Of a stretch of DNA of 64,000 nucleotides, positions 43,562 to 52,700 are shown piece by piece. The first letter of the stretch is position 1, and each line of letters begins with the position of its first letter. The DNA comes from Capsulimonadaceae bacterium (lineage in GTDB: Bacteria; Armatimonadota; Armatimonadia; Armatimonadales; Capsulimonadaceae). The stretch covers positions 1-64,000 of the forward strand of contig JARLGU010000032.1 of the NCBI GenBank assembly GCA_031292625.1. Direction: 5' to 3'. The position numbers and the translations under genes are program-made. A model generated the notes under the pieces. The model did not search any database, was not told the origin of the DNA, and saw only the letters and a program-made list of their open reading frames with translations.

Positions 43562-44524
43562 ATGCTGCAATGGGAACCGGCGATCTATGAGCACAAGGCG
43601 GCGTTGATAGGACGCGATGTCTTTTCGGTCGCGACCTCGGCGAAACTCTTAACGGAAGCCATGGTAGCTGAATATGAGTGCTACAGCGCGGACTGGATGA
43701 CGGTCGGACTCGATATCTACAATGTCGAAGCGGAAGCTCTGGGGGCCTACGTTACGGATTTGGGCCGCGAGAGTTGTCCAGATATCGTCGCGCCGCCGTG
43801 GGACTTGGATGCGCTGCCGCCTCTATCGTTTCCGGCGATCCCGGGGGCGGGCAGATTGCAGATGCTGCTCGATACCGGCCACGCGGTTCAATCGACCATC
43901 GGACGGTTTACGCGTATCCGTATCGCCGTCAGCGGTCCCGTCAGCCTAGCGTCCAAACTTGTCGGGCTTGAGCCTTTGCTGATGGGATTGGCGGCGAACG
44001 AGTCGTCGGCGCAGGAGCTTCTTGCGTTTGCGGCCTCCGTGGTCGAAGCGTGGAGTCAGCATCTGCGCCAGTCCGGGCTGGATGTAATCGTCTTCGACTC
44101 CGCCGCCTCGCCGCCTATGTTCAGCCCGGCGCTCTATCGACGCGCCGTGTTTCCGCTGCATCAACGCTTGATGACGACGCTGGCTAAAAGTGGTCAGATA
44201 GAGCGACCCTTGATTATTGGCGGCGACACAGCCACTCTACTACCGTCACTTGCCCATTGCGGGGCGTCCACCATCTTATGCGACTCCGCGTCCAATGCCG
44301 TCGAATTTGCGAATGCGGAAAGCCATGATCGCTGGACTGTCCGTCGCAATACAAATGCCTCGTTGCTGCCGTCGGAAAACTGGCGATCTTATGCCCTTCA
44401 ATTCGCGCAAGAACTACGCCTCTTTCCGCACGTCATCGCTGGCACTGGCGTGCTGTCCTACGATGCCAATCCGCAGCATTTCCGCCGGTTTCGTGAGTGC
44501 GTTGAACGCGATCAGGACAAGTGA
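43562..44524 (+). CDS. Uroporphyrinogen-decarboxylase-fold protein lacking the metal ligands
   Basis: The 320-residue protein shares the UROD/MtaA fold pattern (ADWMTVGLDIYNVEAEALG, FDSAASPPMFSPALYRRAVF). Where the paralogue at 40590 has HSCG it reads PLIIGGDTATLLPSL, and the third ligand region reads IAGTGVLSYDANPQH. It therefore lacks the usual His-x-Cys site and may not bind metal. It could be a regulatory or substrate-binding partner, or may transfer a group by another mechanism. AAAGAGG lies before the ATG. It is the last gene of the plus-strand carbohydrate island; the next strong feature is the tRNA 918 bp downstream. Confidence 0.7.
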   Translation: MLQWEPAIYEHKAALIGRDVFSVATSAKLLTEAMVAEYECYSADWMTVGLDIYNVEAEALGAYVTDLGRESCPDIVAPPWDLDALPPLSFPAIPGAGRLQMLLDTGHAVQSTIGRFTRIRIAVSGPVSLASKLVGLEPLLMGLAANESSAQELLAFAASVVEAWSQHLRQSGLDVIVFDSAASPPMFSPALYRRAVFPLHQRLMTTLAKSGQIERPLIIGGDTATLLPSLAHCGASTILCDSASNAVEFANAESHDRWTVRRNTNASLLPSENWRSYALQFAQELRLFPHVIAGTGVLSYDANPQHFRRFRECVERDQDK

Positions 44525-44893
44525 CTTGACGCTGAATCCTATTATTGGCTTGCGGACCGACCGTTCGTCGACCGTTGTGTTAAGGAATAGGCGAATGCAA
44601 AATGTCCCACAACGGCCTCGTCAAGATAGTGAGGCTGGCCCGGTCACGGGGCGGGGCGAGATTGAGCTTGTGAATACCGCCAAACAGAAGCACCAATATA
44701 CGATCTCCGGCTTATCATGTTTCTTGCTCCAGGGATCACAGTCGCGGCGCGATTTGTCAACAGCGCTTCCGGTCGAGCTATGTACTTGTGGCGCTAGATT
44801 CGCTCGGTCCGCTTTCACATGTTTTCGTCGGCCCAATTCAGCCAAAGCCGAGCACTGTTACGACCCATATCGAATTGAAAGAAATCAGGTCCA
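44525..44893. other. Intergenic region, no supported gene
   Basis: A plus-strand frame runs through 44595-44897 (GRGEIELVNTAKQKHQYTIS) but has no ribosome-binding site and no recognisable domain. It looks at most like decayed coding DNA. No promoter or repeat was seen. Confidence 0.4.
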
Positions 44894-45073
44894 GTGAACC
44901 GAGATCAAGGACGTGAAGATCACGAAGAACCGGGCGATGGTGAAATGGCGGCAAATGATATGGAAAGTAGCCGATTTAGCGTCGGTCAATTCCTGTCGAA
45001 CCTGTCCAGTCAGGCATGGATCGCGTATGACGAGCTAAACGATCTTGCGGTTCAAAACCGCCCCACCACTTAA
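44894..45073 (+). CDS. Possible small acidic protein (59 aa)
   Basis: A GTG start with AGG five bases upstream opens a 59-codon frame: an acidic N-terminus (MNRDQGREDHEEPGDGEM), then SRFSVGQFLSNLSSQAWIAY and DELNDLAVQNR, which has the alternation of an amphipathic helix. No family is recognised. It is followed after 13 bp by a basic 55-codon frame, so the two might form a small acidic/basic pair. Without homologues the reality of this gene is uncertain; gene decay is an alternative. Confidence 0.3.
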   Translation: MNRDQGREDHEEPGDGEMAANDMESSRFSVGQFLSNLSSQAWIAYDELNDLAVQNRPTT

Positions 45074-45086
45074 TCGCCGCCTTCGG

Positions 45087-45254
45087 ATGAAGCGTTCACG
45101 CTTCTTTCGCCGCCACGTTTCAATCCGCCCACGCCAGTTTGTGACGCAGCTCGGCAAGCTGCTTGGCTGTTTGCGCCTCGTGCTCGCTTCGGTGTTTAAC
45201 TCATTAGGACGGGCCGGAGACGTGCAAGATCAATATCAAGAGGCAATGCGCTGA
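45087..45254 (+). CDS. Possible small basic protein (55 aa)
   Basis: An ATG frame of 55 codons starts MKRSRFFRRHVSIRPRQF and continues with a hydrophobic stretch LGKLLGCLRLVLASVFNSLG before a polar tail. Eight of the first sixteen residues are Arg, Lys or His. It might be a small membrane-associated or nucleic-acid-binding peptide. There is no clear Shine-Dalgarno sequence, and I recognise no family. It is listed because it follows the acidic frame at 44894 without overlap and in the same direction. Confidence 0.25.
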   Translation: MKRSRFFRRHVSIRPRQFVTQLGKLLGCLRLVLASVFNSLGRAGDVQDQYQEAMR

Positions 45255-45363
45255 CGGTAACCGCCAATGGTCCCCAATGAATCCTCAATTTTACAACTAT
45301 AAAGCTTAGATCGCAAAGATTGCATTCAAGATGCGATTGTCCTGGATCTACTGAAGATCGCAG

Positions 45364-45393
45364 TTGACAAAAGTGCTCTACCAAGGGTACAAA
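45364..45393 (+). promoter_or_regulatory. Promoter of tRNA-Gly
   Basis: TTGACA (45364-45369) and TACAAA (45388-45393) are 18 bp apart and end 48 bp before the tRNA, which would give a precursor with a leader of about 40 nt. Confidence 0.65.
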
Positions 45394-45441
45394 GCATGTG
45401 CTCGATAGAGGATTTCGTGCTCAATCAAGCAAGTAAATTTT

Positions 45442-45515
45442 GCGGGAGTAGCTCAATGGTAGAGCTCCTGCCTTCCAAGCAGGTGGCGCGGGTTCGATTC
45501 CCGTCTCCCGCTCCA
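45442..45515 (+). tRNA. tRNA-Gly(TCC)
   Basis: The 74-base gene folds into a cloverleaf: acceptor stem GCGGGAG/CTCCCGC, D-arm GCTC..GAGC, anticodon stem CCTGC/GCAGG with loop CTTCCAA (anticodon TCC), T-arm GCGGG-TTCGATT-CCCGT, discriminator T and encoded CCA. The anticodon reads GGA and, with wobble, GGG. It is followed by its own terminator. Confidence 0.97.
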
Positions 45516-45521
45516 GTTTTA

Positions 45522-45558
45522 ACACCCTGCAGGGACGATCTCCCCGCAGGGTGTTTTT
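45522..45558 (+). terminator. Rho-independent terminator of tRNA-Gly
   Basis: The nine-base stem ACACCCTGC / GCAGGGTGT is extended inward by GGG/CCC pairing and followed by a run of five T residues. It begins six bases after the tRNA. Confidence 0.9.
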
Positions 45559-45660
45559 GATTGCCAGCCTCACACCCGCGAACCGGACACGATAAGTGGA
45601 CGAAGTCTCGCGTAGGATCCAGCGCCCCCATTTAACGGCCCGGCTCGTCAAGAAATGTCC

Positions 45661-45690
45661 TTGACACCAGCGTAGCCAGAGGGCCATACT
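45661..45690 (+). promoter_or_regulatory. Possible promoter of the adenosyltransferase gene
   Basis: TTGACA (45661-45666) and CATACT (45685-45690) are 18 bp apart. The -10 box ends six bases before the ATG, so transcription would begin at or next to the start codon and the mRNA would be leaderless. No Shine-Dalgarno sequence is present. Confidence 0.5.
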
Positions 45691-45696
45691 GAGCCA

Positions 45697-46263
45697 ATGA
45701 AGATCTACACCAAAACCGGCGATACGGGCGAGACCGCATTGTACGGCTCGGAACGCGTCCCGAAAGACCATCTGCGGGTCGAAGCATACGGCGCGGTCGA
45801 CGAACTTAACGCCAGCCTCGGTTGGGCGATTACGCAGATGGACGATCCCGAAATCTCAGCCGCCGTCGCGCGCATCCAGAACGATTGCTTTTTGCTGGGC
45901 GGCGATTTGGCAACTCCGCTAAAGCAGGATGCCGCGCGCGAGTCGCCAGTCGTCCCGCGACTGGCGAACAGCCAAACATTGCGCCTCGAGGCGGAAATCG
46001 ACCGTTTCGAGGAAGAGCTAACGCCCCTGACGAACTTCATCCTCCCCGGCGGCTCCCGCGCCGCAGCCGCCCTGCATATCGCACGCTCCGTGTGCCGCAG
46101 GGCCGAACGGCGTATCGTCAGTCTGATGGCGTTCGAGGATGTTGGTCCTCATATCGAACGCTACATCAACCGCCTGTCCGACCACCTCTTTGTACTCGCA
46201 AGGCTTTGCAACAAACGATCGGGACACCAGGATGTCGTTTGGTCCCGCAAAACGACGCAATGA
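45697..46263 (+). CDS. pduO: PduO-type cob(I)alamin adenosyltransferase
   Basis: The 188-residue protein opens with MKIYTKTGDTGETALYG, the ATP-binding start of the PduO/MMAB family, and has EAYGAVDELNASLGWA (29-44). The conserved helix SRAAAALHIARSVCRRAERR is followed by INRLSDHLFVLAR. It transfers the adenosyl group of ATP to cob(I)alamin, giving coenzyme B12. It acts as a cytoplasmic trimer. The gene stands alone between the tRNA and the convergent alanine racemase gene. Its -35/-10 boxes lie so close that a leaderless mRNA is possible. The symbol follows the enzyme class; the true locus name in the organism may differ. Confidence 0.93.
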   Translation: MKIYTKTGDTGETALYGSERVPKDHLRVEAYGAVDELNASLGWAITQMDDPEISAAVARIQNDCFLLGGDLATPLKQDAARESPVVPRLANSQTLRLEAEIDRFEEELTPLTNFILPGGSRAAAALHIARSVCRRAERRIVSLMAFEDVGPHIERYINRLSDHLFVLARLCNKRSGHQDVVWSRKTTQ

Positions 46264-46282
46264 GGGACGGCGTGATCCCTCA
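46261..46282. terminator. Hairpin between convergent genes
   Basis: TGAGGGA (46261-46267) and TCCCTCA (46276-46282) form a seven-base stem with an eight-base loop starting at the adenosyltransferase stop codon. There is no T run, so termination is only a possibility. Confidence 0.35.
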
Positions 46283-46315
46283 TACGACACAATCGCGTCC
46301 CTGCATTTCCCCGCA

Positions 46316-47479
46316 TCAGACAAGCAGACGCGGTACGCGGGCGGTCAGGCACGTCGTCACCTCATGCGGCGTCGTGTCGATTTCGTCCGCGATCTCGACG
46401 ACGCTGATTTCTCCCGCGCCTGCTCGACCGATCAAGGTAATTGGATCCCCGGTCTTCACGGACGCCCCCTCCGGCAACTCAAGACAGATTTGATCCATGC
46501 AAACCCGTCCGCGCATCGGTACGCGCGTGCCATCCGGCAGAAGCGCCCAGCCGCGGCTGGACAAGCGCCGCGGAAAGCCATCGCCGTATCCGATGCCGAT
46601 GGTCACGACCGTAGCGTCGCGCTCTAGCCGGTATGTACGGCTGTACGAAATGTCCGAACCGGCTGGCAGGCGACGAACCAAGAGAGCGCGCGCATAAAGC
46701 GAAAAGACCGGACGATAAGGAAACGGCTTCTCCTCACCGGTCCCAAGCGGCGCGCTCGGCGCGATCCCATAAAGAAGCAATCCCGGACGGATCAAGCTGT
46801 GCGTCACTCCCGCCAGGCGCAAAGTCGCCGGCGAATTGGCGGCGTGGACGGTGACGCGGCTCACGAGCGCGGGATCGAGAGACGCCAGCGCACTCTCGAA
46901 GAGCGCATGTTGCGCAACCGCATCTTCGGGTCCCTCAAGCGCGTCCGCCGCCGTAAAGTGCGTACAGATTCCCGTGATCGACACGCCCGGCAGGCGCTGG
47001 ACGGCATCGACGAACGCAGACAGATCGGCGGGACGCACACCGGCGCGGCCGATGCCGGTGTCAACCTCGATGTGCACGGATGCGCGGGTCCCGATCTCCT
47101 CAGCGGTATTCGACAAAGCTCGGGCAAGCTCGAAATCGGTGCAGTACGGCGTGAGCGAGTGCTCGATCAGGGCCGGCGCCTCAATTGGCAAGACGGCCGG
47201 CATTACATAGATGGCGTGACCGCCGGGGTTGAAGGGAGTCCGCGCGAGAAGATGGCGAAGATGCCTTCCTTCCTCGACGGTAGCGACACCCCAATGGGTA
47301 ACGCCTTCGCTTACAAGAACGGGCGCAACGAGGTTGATGCCGTGACCATACGCATCGGCTTTCACCACGGCCATAACGCCGCTCGGGATGACGGGAAGTG
47401 AGTGCAGGTTGGCAGCCAGTGCGCCGGAATCGATTTCGGCCCATGCGCGCGTCGTTGCCTTTTCAGAGAGGGGAAGCAT
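46316..47479 (-). CDS. alr: Alanine racemase
   Basis: The 387-residue protein has the PLP lysine Lys40 in MAVVKADAYGHG and the second catalytic base, a Tyr, in TIGIGYGDGFPR near residue 290. It also has the substrate-contact motif GRVCMDQICLE and the PLP-phosphate region around NSPATLRL. It converts L-alanine to D-alanine for peptidoglycan and is fold type III. Length and motifs are typical and the frame is intact. The Shine-Dalgarno sequence is weak (GAAAG). The gene is convergent with pduO and divergent from the DUF4412-like gene at 47788. Confidence 0.97.
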   Translation of the reverse strand: MLPLSEKATTRAWAEIDSGALAANLHSLPVIPSGVMAVVKADAYGHGINLVAPVLVSEGVTHWGVATVEEGRHLRHLLARTPFNPGGHAIYVMPAVLPIEAPALIEHSLTPYCTDFELARALSNTAEEIGTRASVHIEVDTGIGRAGVRPADLSAFVDAVQRLPGVSITGICTHFTAADALEGPEDAVAQHALFESALASLDPALVSRVTVHAANSPATLRLAGVTHSLIRPGLLLYGIAPSAPLGTGEEKPFPYRPVFSLYARALLVRRLPAGSDISYSRTYRLERDATVVTIGIGYGDGFPRRLSSRGWALLPDGTRVPMRGRVCMDQICLELPEGASVKTGDPITLIGRAGAGEISVVEIADEIDTTPHEVTTCLTARVPRLLV

Positions 47480-47787
47480 ATCAAATCGCTTTCAAAAATA
47501 ATTTGACGAGCGTCGTGAACAATTCCGTACCAACGGTCGTCATGGTTATTGGCAGTTCAATCAGTGTACCCGTTAGTCCGGCCGACCATCTGGCGGCCGG
47601 CTTTTTTCGTCAACCAACGGGCGCGGTTCCCGCATCACGCGGCCGCTCCCGCGAAGACGCCAGCGGGGACGCTAACAAGATGGCTGACGGCGATGAGCGC
47701 AATCGGCGCATTGGTTGCTCAACGCCGCCCTGTGGTATATTCTAGCCAGACACTGCCCGCGCCGCCGGGCTTACAGGAGTATCCCTC
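47480..47787. other. Divergent intergenic region
   Basis: This 308-bp space separates alr from the plus-strand gene at 47788. A TATATT box at about 47734 is a possible -10 for the latter, but no well-spaced -35 accompanies it. GCCGGC-type short palindromes occur near 47578-47602 (CCGGCCGACCATCTGGCGGCCGG), resembling a terminator-like hairpin followed by CTTTTTT. No gene is supported. Confidence 0.45.
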
Positions 47788-48552
47788 ATGACGCTGCGCC
47801 GTTTCTTGCCATTCCTCATTGCGGCCGTCGGCCTCTTCGCAATCGCGCTTGTACCGTCGAATGCGGATCTTACGATCAAGGCGCGCTCGGTCGTCACCGT
47901 TCCGCCGAACATGGCCAACAAGCAGCTTGCCGGGGCTATCTCCGCCGTGATGGGCAACAATACGGACTCGGTCGTATACATCAACAGCAAGAAAATGCGC
48001 TTCGATAACGCATTCTTCATCATGCTCGCCGACTCCGCGACGGGAAGCCTCTTGATGCTAAACCCGGCGAACAAGACCTATATCGTCAGCAGCCTCACGG
48101 CCGTCTCCATTAACGCGGCGGGCGGCGTCGGCGCTCTAGGACAGTCCTCCGGCCGCACCGTGGTGGATACAGGGAAAACGACCACGCTCATGGGACACGT
48201 CGCGCGTCACTATGTTGTGTCCCTCACGATCAAGTTTAACGACCAAGCAACAACCGTCACGCAAGATATTCTGGCGGCGCAGGACTTTGCGGCAGCGGAC
48301 CTCGATGCCTGGGGAAAGATGTTCGGCAAGGCAACCGGAATCGAGATCAAGGGCATTCCGCTCGTTTCAACGATGAAGATGGCGGGAGGATTGCTCGACG
48401 GCATTACGACGCTGGACGAGGTGACGTCGCTTTCGAGCGATCCGATCCGGCCGGCCGTCTTTGCGATCCCCGAAGGCTACACGGAGGCCGCCATGCCCGC
48501 GCCCCCAACACCGCCAGCCGCCACGCAGACTCCGGCCGAGGGCGGGAAATGA
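47788..48552 (+). CDS. Secreted DUF4412-like protein
   Basis: The 254-residue protein has a signal peptide (MTLRRFLPFLIAAVGLFAIALVPSNA). The mature beta-rich domain contains SVVYINSKKMRFDNA, NPANKTYIVSS and MGHVARHYVVSLTI, a pattern of the DUF4412/LolA-like group that may bind lipids or hydrophobic ligands in the cell envelope. The tail is rich in Pro and Ala (PAPPTPPAATQTPAEGG). GGAG lies eight bases before the ATG. It stands alone and ends at a strong bidirectional terminator shared with hisC. The function is unknown. Confidence 0.75.
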   Translation: MTLRRFLPFLIAAVGLFAIALVPSNADLTIKARSVVTVPPNMANKQLAGAISAVMGNNTDSVVYINSKKMRFDNAFFIMLADSATGSLLMLNPANKTYIVSSLTAVSINAAGGVGALGQSSGRTVVDTGKTTTLMGHVARHYVVSLTIKFNDQATTVTQDILAAQDFAAADLDAWGKMFGKATGIEIKGIPLVSTMKMAGGLLDGITTLDEVTSLSSDPIRPAVFAIPEGYTEAAMPAPPTPPAATQTPAEGGK

Positions 48553-48566
48553 CGCGAACGTCTGCA

Positions 48567-48609
48567 GACAAGGGCATCCGGACACGTCATGCGTTCGGAT
48601 GCCCTTGTC
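48567..48609. terminator. Bidirectional terminator between converging genes
   Basis: A perfect 14-base inverted repeat, GACAAGGGCATCCG / CGGATGCCCTTGTC, with a 15-base loop lies between the stop codons of the genes ending at 48552 and 48614. T-rich sequence follows on the plus strand. Confidence 0.85.
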
Positions 48610-48613
48610 TTCA

Positions 48614-49726
48614 TTAACGCATCACCGCCAGAAGCTCGGTCAGAAAGCGCGTGTTCTGGTCAGGGGTGCCGATCGTGACGCGGATATGGTTGGGCAGTCC
48701 CAGGGCATATCCGGCGCGGACGATGATGCCGCAGCGCAGAAGAAGGTCGAAGACCTCGCGGCTGTCCCGTTCCACATCGATCAGCACGAAGTTCGCTTCA
48801 CTCTGCACGAATTGGATGTGCTCCTTTTCAAGCGCCGCGTAAATCCGGCGCTTCTCCGCGGAGTTCAGAGCGACCGATACCCGCACGTGCTCCGTATCCC
48901 CGAGCGACGCTACTGCAGCCGCCTGCCCGACCAGGTTGACGTTGAAAGGCGATCGCGCCCGGTTCATGTAGCCCGCCATCGCCGGCGGAGCCATGGCGTA
49001 ACCGACCCGGAGTCCGGCAAGCGCGTGGACTTTCGAAAACGTGTGAGAAATGATGACATTGCGGCGCTCTTTGACAAATGGCAAGAGGTTCGGCTTTTCG
49101 GGCGATTCCACGTAATCGTCGTACGCCTCATCGGAGACGAGGATCACCCGTTCGGGCAGCCGGTTCAGGAACCGTTCAACCTGGCGTTGCGTGACAAGGG
49201 TTCCCGTCGGGTTGTTCGGGTTGGCGATGAAGACGATGCGGGTCTTGTCCGTGACGGCATCCGCCATTGCGTCCAAATCGTGCGTATAGTTGACCAGCGG
49301 CACCTTGACAACTTCCGCGTCCGCCAGCGTCGCGTAGATCTCATACATTGCGAATGTCGGATCAGCCTGTACGGTGCTGTCCTTGCCGGGCGCCAGAAAC
49401 GTCGCGCAAACAAGATGCAGGATCTCATCCGAGCCATTTCCGAATACGAGCGAGTCCTCGCTAATACCGTGGATCTTCGCGAGCATCGCGCGCAGCACCG
49501 GCGCCGCGCCCTCGGGATAAAGCGCAACCTTATTGATCGCGGCTTGCATCGCCTCCAGCGCCTTCGGCGAGGGTCCAAGCGGATTCTCGTTCGATGCGAG
49601 CTTGATAATGTCGGTCAAGCCAAGTTCGCGCTGAACTTCCTCGATCGGCTTTCCAGGATGATAAGGCTTCAGACGGGCAACGTTCTCCGTGACAATTGGG
49701 GCGTCCGATTTCAGGGTCATCGACAT
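48614..49726 (-). CDS. hisC: Histidinol-phosphate aminotransferase
   Basis: The 370-residue protein is a fold type I aminotransferase with IIKLASNENPLGPSP (40-54), the NPNNPTGT motif (169-176), SDEAYDDY (198-205) and PLP-binding Lys232 in HTFSKVHALAGLRVGYA. It converts imidazole-acetol phosphate and glutamate to histidinol phosphate in histidine synthesis; some homologues also act on aromatic amino acids. GGAG lies six bases before the ATG. No other his gene is nearby, so in this genome the pathway is dispersed. Sequence and length are typical. Confidence 0.93.
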   Translation of the reverse strand: MSMTLKSDAPIVTENVARLKPYHPGKPIEEVQRELGLTDIIKLASNENPLGPSPKALEAMQAAINKVALYPEGAAPVLRAMLAKIHGISEDSLVFGNGSDEILHLVCATFLAPGKDSTVQADPTFAMYEIYATLADAEVVKVPLVNYTHDLDAMADAVTDKTRIVFIANPNNPTGTLVTQRQVERFLNRLPERVILVSDEAYDDYVESPEKPNLLPFVKERRNVIISHTFSKVHALAGLRVGYAMAPPAMAGYMNRARSPFNVNLVGQAAAVASLGDTEHVRVSVALNSAEKRRIYAALEKEHIQFVQSEANFVLIDVERDSREVFDLLLRCGIIVRAGYALGLPNHIRVTIGTPDQNTRFLTELLAVMR

Positions 49727-49745
49727 TAGGGTCTCCGTTAAAACA

Positions 49746-52700
49746 TCAATGGCCTATTGTACCCCCCGGCGCAACGGACGGCTCGGGCTCCCCGATCTCG
49801 ATGTCGTCCAGCACTGCGTTGGCGTCGCCCGTTGGGTGGCCCGTGTCGAAGATGAACACGATCGACTTGATCGTCATGCCTGGTGCGTACCTCCCGATCC
49901 GGCACTCCACTTTCGTCCACTTCCCGACCGCTCCGCGCTTAGCCATTGGATGCATGCTTCGGCCCCCAATATCATCTATTGCGCCCCTCAGCACACGGCC
50001 ATCCGAGAAGTTCAAATCGACAACGGTATTGCGCCCCATTGGGTTGCCCGGATGAAGCCAGAACCGCAACAATGTATCGGGCTTCACGACAAGCCCCTGC
50101 GGCGTGAACAACTCGAAGACGCCGGCCGTATGCTTGGAATCGAGTTTCGGCGAGGCAGTCAGAACAAGACCCGCCGAGCCGTTTCGCCCCGCGCCGGGGA
50201 CGAGCTTGCACTCGGACGCGAGCAAATCTTGATTGACGACCAAACGGCACGACGGCGCAGGCTGACCGGGCTCAAAGCCCGTCGCAAAGCGATCGTTCAA
50301 CGGAACGCTGACGATGTCCGCGCCGTTGCCTCTTGCGAAAACGGTTGATGCCGCCGGGTACGTGAAAGGATCGGCCCCGGAAGAGTTCGCGCAAAGAGCG
50401 AGGCGCTTTAGCGGGGCGACGGCCTCGACATTTTCGGCGGCCGATGTTCGGCATTCGACCGAATGCATCACGATATCGCCATAACCGGCCAACACACGGT
50501 CCTGGCCAAGCGACCAGTTATGGATCTCAGTCGTGCCGGAGCCAAGCAGCGAAAACGAAGCCTCGATTGAGTCGCCCCAGGTCGATCCGTTGAATAGCGA
50601 GACGCGCCCTGAATTCGACTTCTCGACCTGAAGAGCAAGACGCGATTTTACAACCGTCGCGAGGATCGTGTTGCTCATTTCAAGGCCGGCGGGGGCAACG
50701 CTTTTGATCAGCAGGGGCAACGTGTGCGAGTCCGATTCGTGATTGATCGCCCATCCGCCGCCCGATACCCCGCCATCGCTCTCGTACGTCAGGCCGGTTC
50801 CGCCCGGACAGATCGCGACGTTCACCTGTAGTTCGCGCGGGCTGCTGCCTACGATGATCGCCTCCTGGTGATCGAAAAGATACTCGCCGAACATCGGCGA
50901 GGAGACGCTAGCCGGCACGTCCGCCGCAGCGCAAAGTTTTGGCGCTCCCTTGAACTGCCGCTGCCACAAATGCGGGTTCATCGTGCAGCCATCGATCGTC
51001 CCGTTGCCCTTGCTCACCCAAAAGCCGCGACGCAAGCAATCGCTCATGACGTAGCGAATCAGGTGCCCTTCGCTCGGGTTGCTCCCGAAGTCGATCATCT
51101 GGTAAGGATTCGCGGCGGCGACGTCCAGAACCCAGCAGCGCGGGCCAAGGGATCGAAACGTCCATGGGTACGGCTTCACCTGATCGATCTTCTGATCGGG
51201 ATAGTAGATTGTCACGCCGCGCGCTCCCGAGCCCGTCGCCAAACTGATGAACGGCTTGCCGTTCTCGTCGCCCCGCCCCGCCGTTGGAAGCAAGACCGAG
51301 CCCTTCGTCTGCGTGTGATGCGATCCATCGCTGCAGCCCCGGAGTTCGACGCCGCTGGGGACGAACAGGCTTCCGGCAAACCGGTATAGCCCGCCGGGGA
51401 CAAAGACTGTTCCGCCCCCCGCCCTGCCGGCGGCATCGAGCGCTCTCTGAAACGCGCCGGTATTGTCGAACGGCGCATCCGTAAGGCCATCGGACTTCGC
51501 GCCGAAGCTCTCTACGTTAAATAGCAGCGCTTTCGCCGGCCTTGGATCGGGCGGGAGAGGAGGACACTGTGAAGCTTCGCGCGCTTCGACCGGAGCAGGG
51601 TCGATGCGGACGCAGCCAAGGGAATGGTTCTCAACGCGCGACGCCGCGATTCCCCCCTGGATCAGGCTGCGAACGACGTCCGGCCCGAGTTTCACCCGAT
51701 CGGCAGAGCCGATCAGGCGGCACGCCACCATCGTCAGAGCGCCAGGGCCCGTCATATTGACGTTGCCCGTACAGGCGCAGCTCTCCATCTGAACCGACGC
51801 CGAGCCGTCGTCACGCAACGCATCCGCGCCGGCCAGTTGGCAGGTATCGAATTGTAGGTGTGTGTTGTACTTCTCCTTTGCCCACAGGCCCGCCGTTCTT
51901 CCCTCAAAGCGGCAGCGCGTAAACTGCCAGACCGTGCGCCCCTCAATCGCCAGCACTCCGATATTTCCGCCAGTTGCGGACACATCGTACATGCCCCCGT
52001 ATGGAGTCCCAGCCGGTCCTTTCTGAAACAGAATACCGACGCCATAACCAGACACCTTCACATCGAAAAGATCGTGTCCGTCGGTTCGCATGAATACAAG
52101 CCCCGTGCCATTGTCGAACAGGTACTTGCGCAAAGCAGCCTCGTGCGGCGCGGCGCCAAGTCCAGCGTTCAGCCAGTAGTCCGGGCTGTACCGCAAATGC
52201 ACGATGCGAGGCGTATCCGACGCGTAATACTTGGAGAACCCCGTCTTGAGCGGCGTTCCGTAGACGTTGCGCACCTCGCTCAGTTCGCAATCGTCGGGGC
52301 CGAGACGAAGCCCCTGATAGGAATTTACGAGCGTGACGTTCTGGACCGTGAAGCAGTCCATCCCCGACCGCACGTCCGTGCCGATCGTCCACGGATACGC
52401 GACGACCCCACTGGCCTTCTGATCGGGATAATAGATGCTCAAATTACGGACGCACGCGCCCGCCTGCAGCGAGATAAACGGCGTTCCATCCTCAGAGCCG
52501 CGTCCGCCTCGCGGCATCAGAACGGCGCCCTCGACACGCTGTGATTGAGGCGTATCGCCAGGCTGCTTCCAGTCGCCGCGCAGTGTGACATTGGGACGCA
52601 GGAGCAGAGTGCCGTCGAAAGCGTACCGGCCAGCCGGGAAAAAGACGACGCCACCGCCGGATGCAAACGCCGCATCGATCGCCCTTTGTACAGCCTCCGT

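Noticed and set aside
44217-44897. 226-codon plus-strand frame
   Set aside because: Its first half overlaps the UROD-fold gene in another frame; the rest has no ribosome-binding site or domain.
45697-46263. pduO together with UROD-fold genes as one B12-dependent operon
   Set aside because: The tRNA with its own promoter and terminator lies between them, and pduO has its own promoter.
48461-49729. 422-codon plus-strand open frame
   Set aside because: It is antisense to hisC; Arg/His-rich composition is typical of a shadow frame.
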